A DNA stretch of 64,000 nt from CAWIHK01 sp963835935 (GCA_963835935.1 CAWIHK010000001.1:1116001-1180000); one strand, 5' to 3'; counted from the stretch's first letter, positions 41,239 through 51,260 are shown. The notes: generated by a model from the sequence alone, not told the origin. A program made the numbers and translations.

Positions 41239-42081
41239 ATGGGCATTTTTCAATATTTGCGCCCTCGTGCGATCCGATCCGTTTGGTCTTATAAAGCACG
41301 AGGAGCGATTTGGCGTTTACTCTTTTCCGAGTCGGGTTATGTCGTTGGCGAAGACAGAAACGAGCAGGAACGGACGCTAAATTATTTTTGTCTTGAATCA
41401 TCGACCGGGAAACCGGTTTGGGAAGAGAAGAAATTCGGGCAGGAGTGGTGGACCGGCATTCAGGCCATAGATGGCAATACTCTATATCTTCATGGATTCG
41501 CGACACCGGAGATGCCGGAACTAAAAGGAATTATCGCCGTCGATATTCCATCCGGCAATATTCTCTGGGAAAATCAGGATGTGAAGCTTGTCTCAGCAAA
41601 AAATGGACAGGTGATTGCAAGCCGGAATTATTTTGAACGCGAGGCTTCTTACTATCTCGATCCGGAAACTGGAAATATCAAAACAGAAATTTACGATGAG
41701 GCATTCAAAAAGAATATTCCATTTGTCGTAGCGGATTCAGACCATTATAAATTTCCATGGCCGGTTGTCGCAGGAGATGCCATCCATATGATGATGCGAT
41801 TGCACGTGCCGCAGGAAGGAATTGTCGGTACAGTAGATGCCCTGGGAAAAAATAATTATATTTTATTTCACTATTATGAACGAAAAGACAATTCTGTTTC
41901 GGGGCAGGGATCGTTAGAAAATATTTTCAAAATCTTGAATAATAAAAACGGTAAGTTTGTTTTTTCTGAAATATTGCTTGACGACGCAAAGTATCCGGTG
42001 CCGGATAGTTTTTTCTTTCATAATGAAACATTATACTATATAAAAAATCGATCGATACTCACAGCAGTGAGTTTACCGTGA
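41239..42081 (+). CDS. DUF4905-like protein
   Basis: 280 aa, soluble, rich in beta-strands. The beginning IFQYLRPRAIRSVWSYKARGAIWRLLFSESGYVVGEDR and the repeated phrase pattern 'STGKPVWEEK', 'PSGNILWENQ', 'ETGNIKTE' resemble beta-propeller (PQQ-like) blades. I believe it is the Bacteroidota DUF4905 family; function unknown. It overlaps the next gene by 4 bp (GTGA). Confidence 0.6.
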   Translation: MGIFQYLRPRAIRSVWSYKARGAIWRLLFSESGYVVGEDRNEQERTLNYFCLESSTGKPVWEEKKFGQEWWTGIQAIDGNTLYLHGFATPEMPELKGIIAVDIPSGNILWENQDVKLVSAKNGQVIASRNYFEREASYYLDPETGNIKTEIYDEAFKKNIPFVVADSDHYKFPWPVVAGDAIHMMMRLHVPQEGIVGTVDALGKNNYILFHYYERKDNSVSGQGSLENIFKILNNKNGKFVFSEILLDDAKYPVPDSFFFHNETLYYIKNRSILTAVSLP

Positions 42082-42497
42082 ATATTATTACAGAAAGAAT
42101 TACCTTATCGACGCGCGGACATGACGAGATGATCGATATTACAGAAAAAGTATCGACTTTCTTGAAGAACCACGAGTTGGAAAAAGGAAACGTAACTCTG
42201 TTTGTACCCGGTTCTACTGCCGGGATTACGACAATCGAGTATGAACCCGGATTGCTGAAAGATTTCCCGGAAGCGATGGAAAAGATTGCGCCTCACGGCA
42301 AGACGTACCATCACGATGCAACATGGGGTGATGGAAACGGCTCTGCGCACGTTCGTGCTTCGGTGATCGGCCCGTCGCTGACCGTGCCATTCGCGGATGG
42401 AGAATTGTGTCTCGGCACATGGCAGCAAATTATAGTAATCGATTTTGATAATCGAAGCCGAAAACGAGATATCATCGTTCAAATTCTTGGTGAGTAA
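42078..42497 (+). CDS. YjbQ/UPF0047-family protein
   Basis: 139 aa. The family blocks are present: ITERITLSTRGHDEMIDIT, VTLFVPGSTAGITTIEYEPGL, HHDATWGDGNGSAHVRASVIGPSLTVPF and LGTWQQIIVIDFDNRSRKR. The E. coli homologue shows weak thiamine-phosphate synthase activity; its true role is unsettled. Start is GTG 42078, overlapping the previous stop by four bases, which implies translational coupling. Confidence 0.92.
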   Translation: MNIITERITLSTRGHDEMIDITEKVSTFLKNHELEKGNVTLFVPGSTAGITTIEYEPGLLKDFPEAMEKIAPHGKTYHHDATWGDGNGSAHVRASVIGPSLTVPFADGELCLGTWQQIIVIDFDNRSRKRDIIVQILGE

Positions 42498-42624
42498 AGG
42501 GGCGTGATAGGCCGCACCGCGCGAGTGAAGATGCGCTTGTGCCTGAAGCAAAACGCTGTGGAAGATGTGGGCATTGCCGGCGAAGCAGCGACGATTATGA
42601 GTAAAACATTATTTGGGAGGATCA

Positions 42625-44703
42625 ATGGAACATAGTATTAGCCCTATTGGAATAGGAAATGAAGGTCGTGAAATTCTCTGGAACGTTCATAGCTTTGAGC
42701 CGCTCCTGTTTCTTTTGGCTGCCATCGCAATTGCAATATTTGTTTATGGTGTTTATCGCCGCTGGAAATTATGGAAAGCATTCGGCAAAGAGGAGATCCG
42801 CTGGGACCGGCTTCCCCTGAGAATCAAATCGTTGGTCATGAATGGTTTTTTGCAGGTTAAAACATGGAAAGACGTTTATCCGGGTATCATACATGGTTTA
42901 ATTTTCTTTGGATTCTTTGTTCTGATTTTTGGCGCTGCTTTTGATGCCGGTGAATTCCATATCACGGAGCGTCTGTTCAACTGGGTTTTTTTGCGCGGCG
43001 CCTTTTATCTTAATTTTTCTTTCCTGATGGATTTGTTTGGTCTGTTTGTTTTCATCGGAATTCTCATGGCGGCTTTCAGACGTTACATTCAAAAACCAGA
43101 TAGGCTTGGTTACAGAGGCAAATCGGATAATAAGGCAGATGATGCTATCGTACTTTTACTGATTGCCTGTATTACCATCACTGGATTTATTGTTGAAGCT
43201 CTGCGCATCCACGCCACTCTCAATCCAACTACAGGATTCGCAACATGGGAAAAATATTCATTTGTCGGTTGGACTTTGGCCGATGCCATTTCAGGAATGG
43301 ATATTGAGACAGCAAAAACTCTGCATAAAATATTCTGGGGGACACATGCGTTGATCGCATTAGGTTTCATCGCTTACATTCCGTATTCAAGATTACTACA
43401 CATGATTACAACACCGGTCAACCACTTCCTGATGTCGCTCAAACCGAGCGGATACGTTGAGCCAATTCGTAATTTTGAAACAGCGGAATCCTTCGGTGTA
43501 TCGAAGCTGGAAGAGTTTACCTGGAAACAGATTTTTGATTCCGACGCCTGCACGAAGTGCGGACGTTGTCAGGAGGGCTGCCCTGCTTATCTTACCGGCA
43601 AACAGTTATCCCCTAAGAAATTAATTTTAGATATAAAGACGCATTGGCTGGAAAAAGCTCATCGAGCTTCGGCCAAGGTTGCAGAAAGCTCTACTCCGGA
43701 AAGAGCTTTGGTGGGGGAAGTCATTGATCTGCATGAACTGTGGGATTGCACCAACTGCATGTACTGTGTGGAACACTGCTCCTCTTCAATTGAACATGTG
43801 CAGAAGATTATCGATATGCGCCGCTATAAAGTTTTAACCGAATCGGATTTTGCTTCTGAATTACAGTTGACTTTCCGTAATATGGAAAACAATTCCAACC
43901 CCTGGGGTCTTGGCGCTCATACACGAGCCGACTGGGCCAAAGAGCTGGGCGTTAAAACTCTGGCTGAAGATCCCAATGTGGAATACCTTTTCTTTGTCGG
44001 TTGTTCCGGCTCTTTTGATAACCGCGGCAAAAAGATTTCTACCGCCTTTGCTAGGATTCTGCAGGCCGCCGAGGTAAGCTTCGGCATTTTAGGAACTGAA
44101 GAAGGCTGCTGCGGCGATTCAGCGATGCGCGGCGGTAACGATTATCTTTTTCAGTCTCAGGCTCAGGCCAATATCAACGTAATGAACGGCTATGGCGTGA
44201 AAAAAATTATCGCCATTTGCCCACATGGCTATAACTGTATAAAGAAAGATTACCCCAACTTCGGCGGCAAGTATGAAGTTTTCCACCACACAGAAATTAT
44301 CGCCGATCTGATTGCCGGTGGTAAGATTAAATTAACGAAACCGCTGAAAGGGACATTCACGTATCATGATTCCTGTTTCCTCGGTCGTTACAACCATGTT
44401 TACACTCAACCGCGCGATATTCTGAATGCTATTCCCGGCGTAAAATTTGCTGAAATGGAACGTAACTTGAGCAAGAGCTTCTGCTGCGGCGCTGGTGGAG
44501 CAAGAATGTGGATGGAAGAAACAGAAGGCAAGAGAATTAATATTGAGAGAACAGAAGAAGCTTTGGCATTACAACCGGATGTTATCAGTACAGCTTGTCC
44601 TTTTTGTATGACTATGTTGGAAGATGGTGTTAAAGATAAGGAAGCAACGGAAAAAGTACAGGTAAAGGATGTGGCAGAACTGGTGCTGGAGGCGATGGAG
44701 TGA
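42625..44703 (+). CDS. HdrD-like membrane Fe-S oxidoreductase
   Basis: 692 aa from ATG 42625, chosen for the GGGAGGATCA site just before it. The N terminus has about five membrane helices with His residues, like the NarI/DsrM-type cytochrome b subunit. Two 4Fe-4S motifs follow (CTKCGRCQEGCP near 308 and CTNCMYCVEHC near 373), then two CCG-type domains (GTEEGCCGDSAMR near 493 and FCCGAGGARMWME near 618). The layout is that of the Fe-S oxidoreductases associated with HdrDE, DsrMK or ETF:quinone pathways. It probably moves electrons between a cytoplasmic donor and menaquinone. Codon usage looks richer in GGC/GCC than its neighbours, hinting at transfer. Confidence 0.85.
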   Translation: MEHSISPIGIGNEGREILWNVHSFEPLLFLLAAIAIAIFVYGVYRRWKLWKAFGKEEIRWDRLPLRIKSLVMNGFLQVKTWKDVYPGIIHGLIFFGFFVLIFGAAFDAGEFHITERLFNWVFLRGAFYLNFSFLMDLFGLFVFIGILMAAFRRYIQKPDRLGYRGKSDNKADDAIVLLLIACITITGFIVEALRIHATLNPTTGFATWEKYSFVGWTLADAISGMDIETAKTLHKIFWGTHALIALGFIAYIPYSRLLHMITTPVNHFLMSLKPSGYVEPIRNFETAESFGVSKLEEFTWKQIFDSDACTKCGRCQEGCPAYLTGKQLSPKKLILDIKTHWLEKAHRASAKVAESSTPERALVGEVIDLHELWDCTNCMYCVEHCSSSIEHVQKIIDMRRYKVLTESDFASELQLTFRNMENNSNPWGLGAHTRADWAKELGVKTLAEDPNVEYLFFVGCSGSFDNRGKKISTAFARILQAAEVSFGILGTEEGCCGDSAMRGGNDYLFQSQAQANINVMNGYGVKKIIAICPHGYNCIKKDYPNFGGKYEVFHHTEIIADLIAGGKIKLTKPLKGTFTYHDSCFLGRYNHVYTQPRDILNAIPGVKFAEMERNLSKSFCCGAGGARMWMEETEGKRINIERTEEALALQPDVISTACPFCMTMLEDGVKDKEATEKVQVKDVAELVLEAME

Positions 44704-44716
44704 CGATTTTTATCAA

Positions 44717-44755
44717 AGGTTCCCTTCTTATAATTGAAAATCCGGAAGGGAACCT
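44717..44755. terminator. Bidirectional terminator-like hairpin
   Basis: AGGTTCCCTTC (44717-44727) and GAAGGGAACCT (44745-44755) form a perfect 11-bp stem. It lies between two convergent genes, with A/T-rich sequence on both sides, so it can serve both strands. Confidence 0.75.
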
Positions 44756-44768
44756 GCTGTAAAAATTT

Positions 44769-46280
44769 TTATTTTATAGGTTTGTATATAAAGTTCTTAA
44801 ATTTAACTTTCCCATCGCCTATAGAACAAAGTCCAAGTCGCAAACTTAAAAAACCACCGAGAACATTATGATTGTAAGAAGAAACTTCAATAGAATTTTC
44901 TATTTTATTCCATCTTTCCCCATCAATACTGTAATACATATCAACTGTGTTATTAATATTTTTAAGGCGAAGGAACACGTGGTTTTTAATTACTCTTTTT
45001 TCCGTTGGAAACTGCCAACCTCGAAGATTAGCTAAAATATTTTCTTCATCCGCCAAAATTCCTGAATAGGCATTATTGTTATAAAAAAGTACTAATCCTC
45101 CGGTTGCTTCTCCTTCAACAAATAACTCTACCTGTGCTATATATGAATGGTCTGACGGGATGCAAAGTAACGGAGAACAATCGCCGACAGAATGCCCTTT
45201 CGCCTTAATAATTAAACTGTTATCAGCAAAATGGAATCTACTGGTGTCGTATTCACCATAGAATTTCCATTGTGGATGTAACTTATTGCCTTCAAAGTTA
45301 TCATTTAAGGAAAATACTTTATCTGAAATTATTCCTGCATGTCTTTTAATTGGTTCATCGGTTTTAATACTGTCAGGTGTTTTATACCAACCGTCATTTG
45401 TCCATTCTATTGGTTGAAGTAAGGTTTGACGGCCCATATTATAATGTCCATTTTCATATCCGTGAAAAACCATCCACCAATTTCCGGTTGCGTCTTCGAA
45501 TAAAGTACCATGTCCTTTCGACCACCATTTTTCAGAACTTTCTTTTGTTCGAATGATAGGGTTATACAGTGAATTTTCCCAGGGGCCAAAAGGCGACTTT
45601 GAACGCGCAGAAATAACCATATGACTTGTAGCAGGACCGGCTGTTCCACCTTCAGCGACTGTCAGATAATAATAATCACCTCGTTTAACAAGCTTCGGGC
45701 CTTCCATGAAAGAACCTTCAATGGTCCATTCGCGGGGGATCGGCCAGCCGTCGTATATATGTTTGAGTTCGCCTGTAACAGAAAGTCCATTATCAGACAA
45801 AGGAACATAACCACCACCACCAAAATACAAATATCGTTTACCTTCAGCGTCTGTAACATGACCGGGATCGATATTGCCAACTTTCAAATCTATCGGATCA
45901 CTCCAGGATCCATTAATTGAATCGGCAGTTACGACATAATTTGTATTATTAGCAGGGAAGTAGATGTAATATTTGTTTTTATATTTCACCAAATCGGGTG
46001 CCCAAACCGAACCTACATATTTGTGCAATGCATTTGTAACCGGTGTCCAATTAATTAAATCTTTTGAATGCCAAATTAGTAAACCCGGATAATAATCGAA
46101 TGATGAATGAACTATATAGTAATCATTTCCATCACGTAATAAACTTGGGTCGGGGTAATCTCCTGCAAAAATTGGATTTAAATAATGGCCATCACCCTTC
46201 TCATTGGCATTGGTTTGATACTGTGCATTCGCTATAAAACTAAATTGAATGAGCAATGTAATGATAATAGTTCTCTTCAT
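44769..46280 (-). CDS. Secreted GH43-family glycoside hydrolase
   Basis: 503 aa with signal peptide (KRTIIITLLIQFSFIANAQ). Five-bladed propeller catalytic domain: general base Asp in AGDYPDPSLLRDGNDYY, pKa-modulating Asp in GNIDPGHVTD, general acid Glu in FMEGPKLVKRGDYYYL. From ~330 a beta-sandwich follows (LNDNFEGNKLHPQWKFYGEYDTSRFHF...SIDGERWNKIE), like the C-terminal domain of GH43 beta-xylosidases. Likely alpha-L-arabinofuranosidase or beta-xylosidase acting on plant hemicellulose outside the cytoplasm. The GH127 gene lies 57 bp upstream on the same strand. Confidence 0.9.
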   Translation of the reverse strand: MKRTIIITLLIQFSFIANAQYQTNANEKGDGHYLNPIFAGDYPDPSLLRDGNDYYIVHSSFDYYPGLLIWHSKDLINWTPVTNALHKYVGSVWAPDLVKYKNKYYIYFPANNTNYVVTADSINGSWSDPIDLKVGNIDPGHVTDAEGKRYLYFGGGGYVPLSDNGLSVTGELKHIYDGWPIPREWTIEGSFMEGPKLVKRGDYYYLTVAEGGTAGPATSHMVISARSKSPFGPWENSLYNPIIRTKESSEKWWSKGHGTLFEDATGNWWMVFHGYENGHYNMGRQTLLQPIEWTNDGWYKTPDSIKTDEPIKRHAGIISDKVFSLNDNFEGNKLHPQWKFYGEYDTSRFHFADNSLIIKAKGHSVGDCSPLLCIPSDHSYIAQVELFVEGEATGGLVLFYNNNAYSGILADEENILANLRGWQFPTEKRVIKNHVFLRLKNINNTVDMYYSIDGERWNKIENSIEVSSYNHNVLGGFLSLRLGLCSIGDGKVKFKNFIYKPIK

Positions 46281-46337
46281 TTTTCAATTCCTTTATTTTG
46301 AAAATGAAACATTCCGGATTGGAGATCAGGCAAACAT

Positions 46338-48257
46338 TTATTTTAGATTCCAATAAATGACATAACGCTGTTTGTCTATCTGGTAATAAGGAATCAATGT
46401 AATTTCTTTCGATGCGATACCTGCAGTTTTAAACATTAATGGTTTATCTTTTACAGGAATCACACAATCATTTAATTTTTGGTCGCTAATATTTAATGTA
46501 GTAATAATATCATTTGGAACAACATTGTCTTTATAATCAAGCTGATTATCTGCAAAGGGGGCAGTGACCGGCATACCTTCCATACCCATATCTCCGGCAA
46601 GAACTATCGGGCCATAAACAATAGCGGCCAGATCGGGATTATCATTTGTTGCTGCCAAATGTAATGACATTGGATAAGTGATGTCAATTTTATCACCAAC
46701 CTTCCAATTATTGTTCAGTACGATATAACTGCCTGGCTTCTGATTAATTTTTACATTATAGCCATTAATCTTAACAATTGCACCCGATGTTGCCCATGAT
46801 GGACAGCGAATGTATAAAGGCATTTCTCCGTTTTTAATTTCCCTTATTATAAGATGTGTAGCAGCCTCTTCAGGATATTTTGTTTGTTGAATCAGTTTAA
46901 TTCCCTTTTCATTCCATGTTAACTCTGATGGTATAAAAAGATTTACGTAAATACCATTGTCATTGTGGTAGTAAATACCTTCAGCATATTTGGCATGATT
47001 TTCAAATCCAGTACCGACACAGCACCAGAATGAATTATCTTTATTACAGTAAGTTTTAAACGTGCCAGGTGTAAATGATAAAAAGTAAGTTACCATTCCA
47101 GTTTCTTGCTCTTGTGAAGCTAATATATGATTATAGAGAGCTCGTTCATAATAATCGGCGTACTTCACGTCAGCTGTCCATGTAAACAAGTGTCGTGTAA
47201 GCTTTAACATATTGTAGGTATTGCATGATTCAGTAGTTGCCCGCGATATATGTTTTGATATTTGATCGGGTTCAAAGAAGAATTCATTGTCGCTGTTGCC
47301 GCCAGTCGCATATGTATGGTGATCTATTACTGTTTGCCAAAAGAAATCTGCAATAATTTTTTGTTTTTCATTACCGGTCAGTTCATAACCTCTTGCTTCT
47401 CCGATTATTTTGGGAATTTGAGTATTGGCATGAAACTTATTTAATTTATCTTCCTTTTGGGCGAGAGGATCTAATATGCTGTGATGATAAAAGAATTCCG
47501 CTAGTTTCTTATAATTTATATTACCGGTAATTGCATATAAATTATATGCTGCTTCTATCATTCCGCCAAATTCCGTATTGTGCATAATAGCTAATTGTTC
47601 GGATGAAAGATTTTCCAGTTTGTGATATGCCCAGTCGCCCATTCTAACCACAATGTCTAAAGCTTGTTTATTATCAGCATACTGGTACATGTCAATCAAT
47701 CCTGCCATTATTTTATGCAAGGTGTACCACGGTGCCCATACCGGTTTACCCTCTATTGCACGATTGACTAAATTCTGGGGAAATGCGCTTAGATAATCAT
47801 TCTGATTTAACACTTGCTGAATCTCGGCTAATGCACTTACCAGAGAATCAGCTTTATTTTTATACGCAATATCATCTGTAGAAGCATACATTAGGGCTAA
47901 GCCTGAAAGTACATGCCCCAAGGTATGCCCTCTTAATTCAACATCCAGACCTTCCCAGCCTCCAAGTGGTTGTGCATTTGTCGCCATACCAGCATTGACC
48001 CGCCAACTATGCAATAACCGGTTATTGTCAATACTTAATAGCCATTTACCGTTGCATTCCATATTTTCTTTAAAACGGCTGTCAAGAAGTTTTACATCTT
48101 TTAGATCAAAGCTGTATGCTTTGATTTGTACTTGGGGTTTTATTGTTTGATATGATGAAAACTGACCCGCATACTGCGAAAAAACAACTGCTGAATTGAA
48201 GCAGAATAACATTAATACAAAAAGAATCTTTTTAACTTTTACTGGATTTTTTTTCAT
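46338..48257 (-). CDS. Secreted GH127-family (beta-L-arabinofuranosidase-like) hydrolase
   Basis: 639 aa from ATG 48255-48257, preceded by AAGGACTC and giving a signal peptide (KKILFVLMLFCFNSAVVFSQ). The frame extends to 48299 but that adds only a charged leader. An (alpha/alpha)6 barrel: GGWEGLDVELRGHTLGHVLSGLALMYASTDD, GKPVWAPWYTLHKIMAGL, and the zinc/nucleophile cysteine region SFWCCVGTGFENHAKYAEGIYY. Formerly DUF1680. With the GH43 enzyme it would release L-arabinose from arabinan or arabinoxylan. No SusC/SusD pair or transporter is near. Confidence 0.9.
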   Translation of the reverse strand: MKKNPVKVKKILFVLMLFCFNSAVVFSQYAGQFSSYQTIKPQVQIKAYSFDLKDVKLLDSRFKENMECNGKWLLSIDNNRLLHSWRVNAGMATNAQPLGGWEGLDVELRGHTLGHVLSGLALMYASTDDIAYKNKADSLVSALAEIQQVLNQNDYLSAFPQNLVNRAIEGKPVWAPWYTLHKIMAGLIDMYQYADNKQALDIVVRMGDWAYHKLENLSSEQLAIMHNTEFGGMIEAAYNLYAITGNINYKKLAEFFYHHSILDPLAQKEDKLNKFHANTQIPKIIGEARGYELTGNEKQKIIADFFWQTVIDHHTYATGGNSDNEFFFEPDQISKHISRATTESCNTYNMLKLTRHLFTWTADVKYADYYERALYNHILASQEQETGMVTYFLSFTPGTFKTYCNKDNSFWCCVGTGFENHAKYAEGIYYHNDNGIYVNLFIPSELTWNEKGIKLIQQTKYPEEAATHLIIREIKNGEMPLYIRCPSWATSGAIVKINGYNVKINQKPGSYIVLNNNWKVGDKIDITYPMSLHLAATNDNPDLAAIVYGPIVLAGDMGMEGMPVTAPFADNQLDYKDNVVPNDIITTLNISDQKLNDCVIPVKDKPLMFKTAGIASKEITLIPYYQIDKQRYVIYWNLK

Positions 48258-48441
48258 CTTTGAGTCCTTGTTAAATTTTTTATTACAATTTTTAATCATA
48301 TTTAAGTATCGATGTTGCTTTAATCAAAGTCTGTATCAAATATATAAGCTATACAAATGTGAATCAACTTCACGACATCGTGATGAAATCGTCGTCGGTC
48401 AATAAAATAAAAGCTAAAAACATTTTCAAAATTTAGAAAGG

Positions 48442-50526
48442 TCAATCTGCAAAAAGCCGTCGATTCTTCGGTTTAGGGTTCTTTAGAAAATTTCCAATTG
48501 CTTTTGTTTCTTCTAATATTTTTTCATCAGGTTTTAGTCTATCGAATGGCAATACCGATTTCATTTGTTCAAGTAAGTCTGCCGATGCTTTTAAATCGCC
48601 GGTTTTTATTTTCCATTTAGAAAGATTGAGAAAGATATCATAATACAAAATTCCTACATTTCTTGATACATCATCTAATTTTATTGAGGAATCATTGTAA
48701 CCTAAAATTTTAAACTTAGTCAGGTTCGATTGAATTTTGGAATAGTCGATTTCATTCGAAGAATCGGGAACAAATTTATAGACCAATCCTTCATCACGAA
48801 GATATGGTTTCAGCCATGAATATAACTTAGGATCGAGGCCCCATTTTGTAAAATAAATCGGCTTGGTCCACTTATTATTTTTGAATATATCAAATAATAC
48901 TACATCTTGAAGCAGGTTGTAGCTGTTTTCTCGCAGTGCCGGCAGTGACAAATGGAATGTGTCGGATTCTGATGTATATTTGGTTTTGATGCTGTCGGTG
49001 ATAGAAATATCGAAAGAATCTGTCTTCCAATTATCTTGTTTCACCTCCGTTGTGTTAACTCCTTTTCCAATGAAAGGGAAACTCTTATTATTTTTTTGAT
49101 GCTGTTTTATATACCAATCCAGATTCAATAAATCGATGTTGCATTGAATGATGTTGGGCCGCTGGTGTTCTCCGATTTGTAAATATAATTCCGGGAAATA
49201 ATTGTTGTCGCCGTTTGAAAATAAAATGCCGTCACGGTCTATTGAATTAATAATATTACTTGCGTGATTATATGTAAAATAATGTCCCGATCCGTTATTA
49301 TTTTCTGCATTTGTAAAGTATTGTGTAAGAAGTGAACCTGCAATTAACACGGTTATTAATAGCATTGGTATCCATTGATATTTTTCTTTAATATTTTTTA
49401 TCATCTCAAAAATGAAAAATGTTCCCGCAAAAATAAAAATCGAGAAGATGATGTACGTTGGCAAATAGTGGCGATAGATTGGACGAAAATAATTTTCAGG
49501 CAGATTAAAATATAAAATTGATGTTATAATCGTAATAATAAAAAGGAAGATCATTGATATGCCTAGTTTAATATCGCTCCTCAGTATGGAAATAATTCCA
49601 AGGAGACCCAGCACACCGGGGAGATATCCCAAATTGTATGTCGAAGGACTGGGATAAAAAAAGTTCCTTGTAAAACCGTCAATATAGTATGGTATCTGGT
49701 ATGACCATAGCGGACCTTTACGTACTAGAATATCCATCAGAAAATTGCCGCCATACTGTTTCAAAGAAATGAAATTCCATAACGTGAATAAATTATTTGT
49801 CTCTCCTAAATTAAGCGGCGGATTATTCATCGATATGGGAATGTATAAAAGCTGCAGCGACAAGCCAAGTAAAATTCCGAAAAATGCCGATATGTATGAT
49901 TTTCGAGTAAGAAATGTTTTCGGGTTTTTTATCATCATCACAACGATAATTCCGGGAATAAAAAGGGCATTAGTACGGTGGACACTGAAATCGATTCCGA
50001 TTAGAAAGGCGATCAGAAAAATACTTTTCCATGAATCCGGGTCGTTTGCTCTCATCCACCAATGCAAAACGCTCATAAAAATGAAAGCAGTAAATAATGC
50101 AGTGAGTATGTACGGGGTAAACATAAGTGCATATTCCCATAATGTTGCACTGCAGATGATAATTCCTCCTGTCAGGATTAATGATATACTTTCGATAATG
50201 TAAAATTTAATATGTTTTTCGCCGGTGACTATCGAATGAATTTTTTTAGAACAATGGAAACAATACAAAACAGCCAACGTACCAAGGAAACCTGCCGTTA
50301 TATTAAAAATGAATGCCGGATTTTGAGGATATATTTTTGATATCGACTTTCCAAGTAAAGTCAGAATTAATGAGCCCGGTGCGCCCGTAATGCCCAAGCA
50401 GACTGCAGCAGTAGAATATTGGCTTGAATCCCACCATGTGATTGTTGGATAAGCTGTAGTCATATAAACAGCACAACCCAGCTCAAGAATTGTGATACTG
50501 ATAAGAAAAGATGATTTTAATTTCAT
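48442..50526 (-). CDS. DUF2723-family polytopic membrane protein
   Basis: 694 aa. The start MKLKSSFLISITILELGCAVYMTTAYPTITWWDSSQYSTAAVCLGITGAPGSLILTLLGK matches the DUF2723 pattern, whose acidic residue after the first helix (WWDSSQY) recalls GT-C/protein O-mannosyltransferases. About ten membrane helices are followed by a large periplasmic C-terminal region with NGDNNYFPELYLQ and PIYFTKWGLDP. Likely a GT-C-type glycosyltransferase of the envelope; acceptor unknown. Confidence 0.82.
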   Translation of the reverse strand: MKLKSSFLISITILELGCAVYMTTAYPTITWWDSSQYSTAAVCLGITGAPGSLILTLLGKSISKIYPQNPAFIFNITAGFLGTLAVLYCFHCSKKIHSIVTGEKHIKFYIIESISLILTGGIIICSATLWEYALMFTPYILTALFTAFIFMSVLHWWMRANDPDSWKSIFLIAFLIGIDFSVHRTNALFIPGIIVVMMIKNPKTFLTRKSYISAFFGILLGLSLQLLYIPISMNNPPLNLGETNNLFTLWNFISLKQYGGNFLMDILVRKGPLWSYQIPYYIDGFTRNFFYPSPSTYNLGYLPGVLGLLGIISILRSDIKLGISMIFLFIITIITSILYFNLPENYFRPIYRHYLPTYIIFSIFIFAGTFFIFEMIKNIKEKYQWIPMLLITVLIAGSLLTQYFTNAENNNGSGHYFTYNHASNIINSIDRDGILFSNGDNNYFPELYLQIGEHQRPNIIQCNIDLLNLDWYIKQHQKNNKSFPFIGKGVNTTEVKQDNWKTDSFDISITDSIKTKYTSESDTFHLSLPALRENSYNLLQDVVLFDIFKNNKWTKPIYFTKWGLDPKLYSWLKPYLRDEGLVYKFVPDSSNEIDYSKIQSNLTKFKILGYNDSSIKLDDVSRNVGILYYDIFLNLSKWKIKTGDLKASADLLEQMKSVLPFDRLKPDEKILEETKAIGNFLKNPKPKNRRLFAD

Positions 50527-50590
50527 GATTAATTCGTTCTCGCTGAAAAACCTTTGTGTCCTCCATAAATCGCCAACTCACCTTTGCGAT

Positions 50591-50610
50591 CTTTGTGGTT
50601 AACCACAAAG
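50591..50610. repeat. Perfect 20-bp palindrome in a 315-bp gap
   Basis: CTTTGTGGTTAACCACAAAG is a perfect palindrome with no loop, 65 bp upstream of the DUF2723 start. It could be an operator or part of a dispersed repeat ('CTTTGTGGTTAACCACAAAGTGCACAGAG' type sequences occur in many genomes, from memory). The rest of 50,527-50,840 is AT-rich with no gene. Confidence 0.5.
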
Positions 50611-50840
50611 TGCACAGAGAATAAATGGCTTTCTGTGAAGAACACGAAGTAATATTTAATATTTCTTATCATTTAATTGACTTTTTTAGCGCGAACTAAT
50701 TAATTATCGGCTTAGTTGAAACCAAACTTAATTTTTCAGCGAGAACCAATTATAAGTTATGACGCACGAATCGACAGGACTGACAATTACTTGCGAATTT
50801 ATTGTGTCCCTTACAATAATATTGAAAAATAAAATGCAAT

Positions 50841-51260
50841 TCAAAGATTAGAAAGTTTAATCTCTAATAATTTTTGATATTCTTTAATATCTTTTTTAGC
50901 TTTAATAATAAGAGTAATTGCTCTGAATTTCTTCCCGGAAGATTCCGAATACTGCTCCTTCAAGGCTGCCGATAAATCGCTCTCGAGAATTTCGGATTCA
51001 ACTTTTGATGGAAAATAAAACGATACTCTAAAAAATTCGTTGCACACCCGAAGCCAGAAAAGAGTCTTCTTCTTTTTCGACACATTCATAAGCCAGCTTT
51101 TCCCGTCGTTGTAATATTTCCATTTCTCTTCAAATTCGGGATAGGAAGAATGATTGAACTCGAAGAGCGATTGAAACGATGGGTATGACTTCGAGAGGTG
51201 AGAAGAGATGACTTCATCACTCGGATAAATTTTAGGATCGGTGAGGACTGGGGTTTCCAT
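50841..51260 (-). CDS. DUF3788-like protein
   Basis: 139 aa from ATG 51258-51260, chosen because GGAG lies 6 nt upstream; the longer frame would start at TTG 51272. Soluble alpha/beta: LSKSYPSFQSLFEFNHSSYPEFEEKWKYYNDGKSWLMNVSKKKKTLFWLRVCNEFFRVSFYFP. This matches my memory of DUF3788. Function unknown. Confidence 0.6.
   Translation of the reverse strand: METPVLTDPKIYPSDEVISSHLSKSYPSFQSLFEFNHSSYPEFEEKWKYYNDGKSWLMNVSKKKKTLFWLRVCNEFFRVSFYFPSKVESEILESDLSAALKEQYSESSGKKFRAITLIIKAKKDIKEYQKLLEIKLSNL

Noticed and set aside
42525..42629. Short GTG-started frame before the HdrD-like gene
   Set aside because: About 35 codons, overlaps the next start, no ribosome site and no family match; kept only as a remark in the findings.
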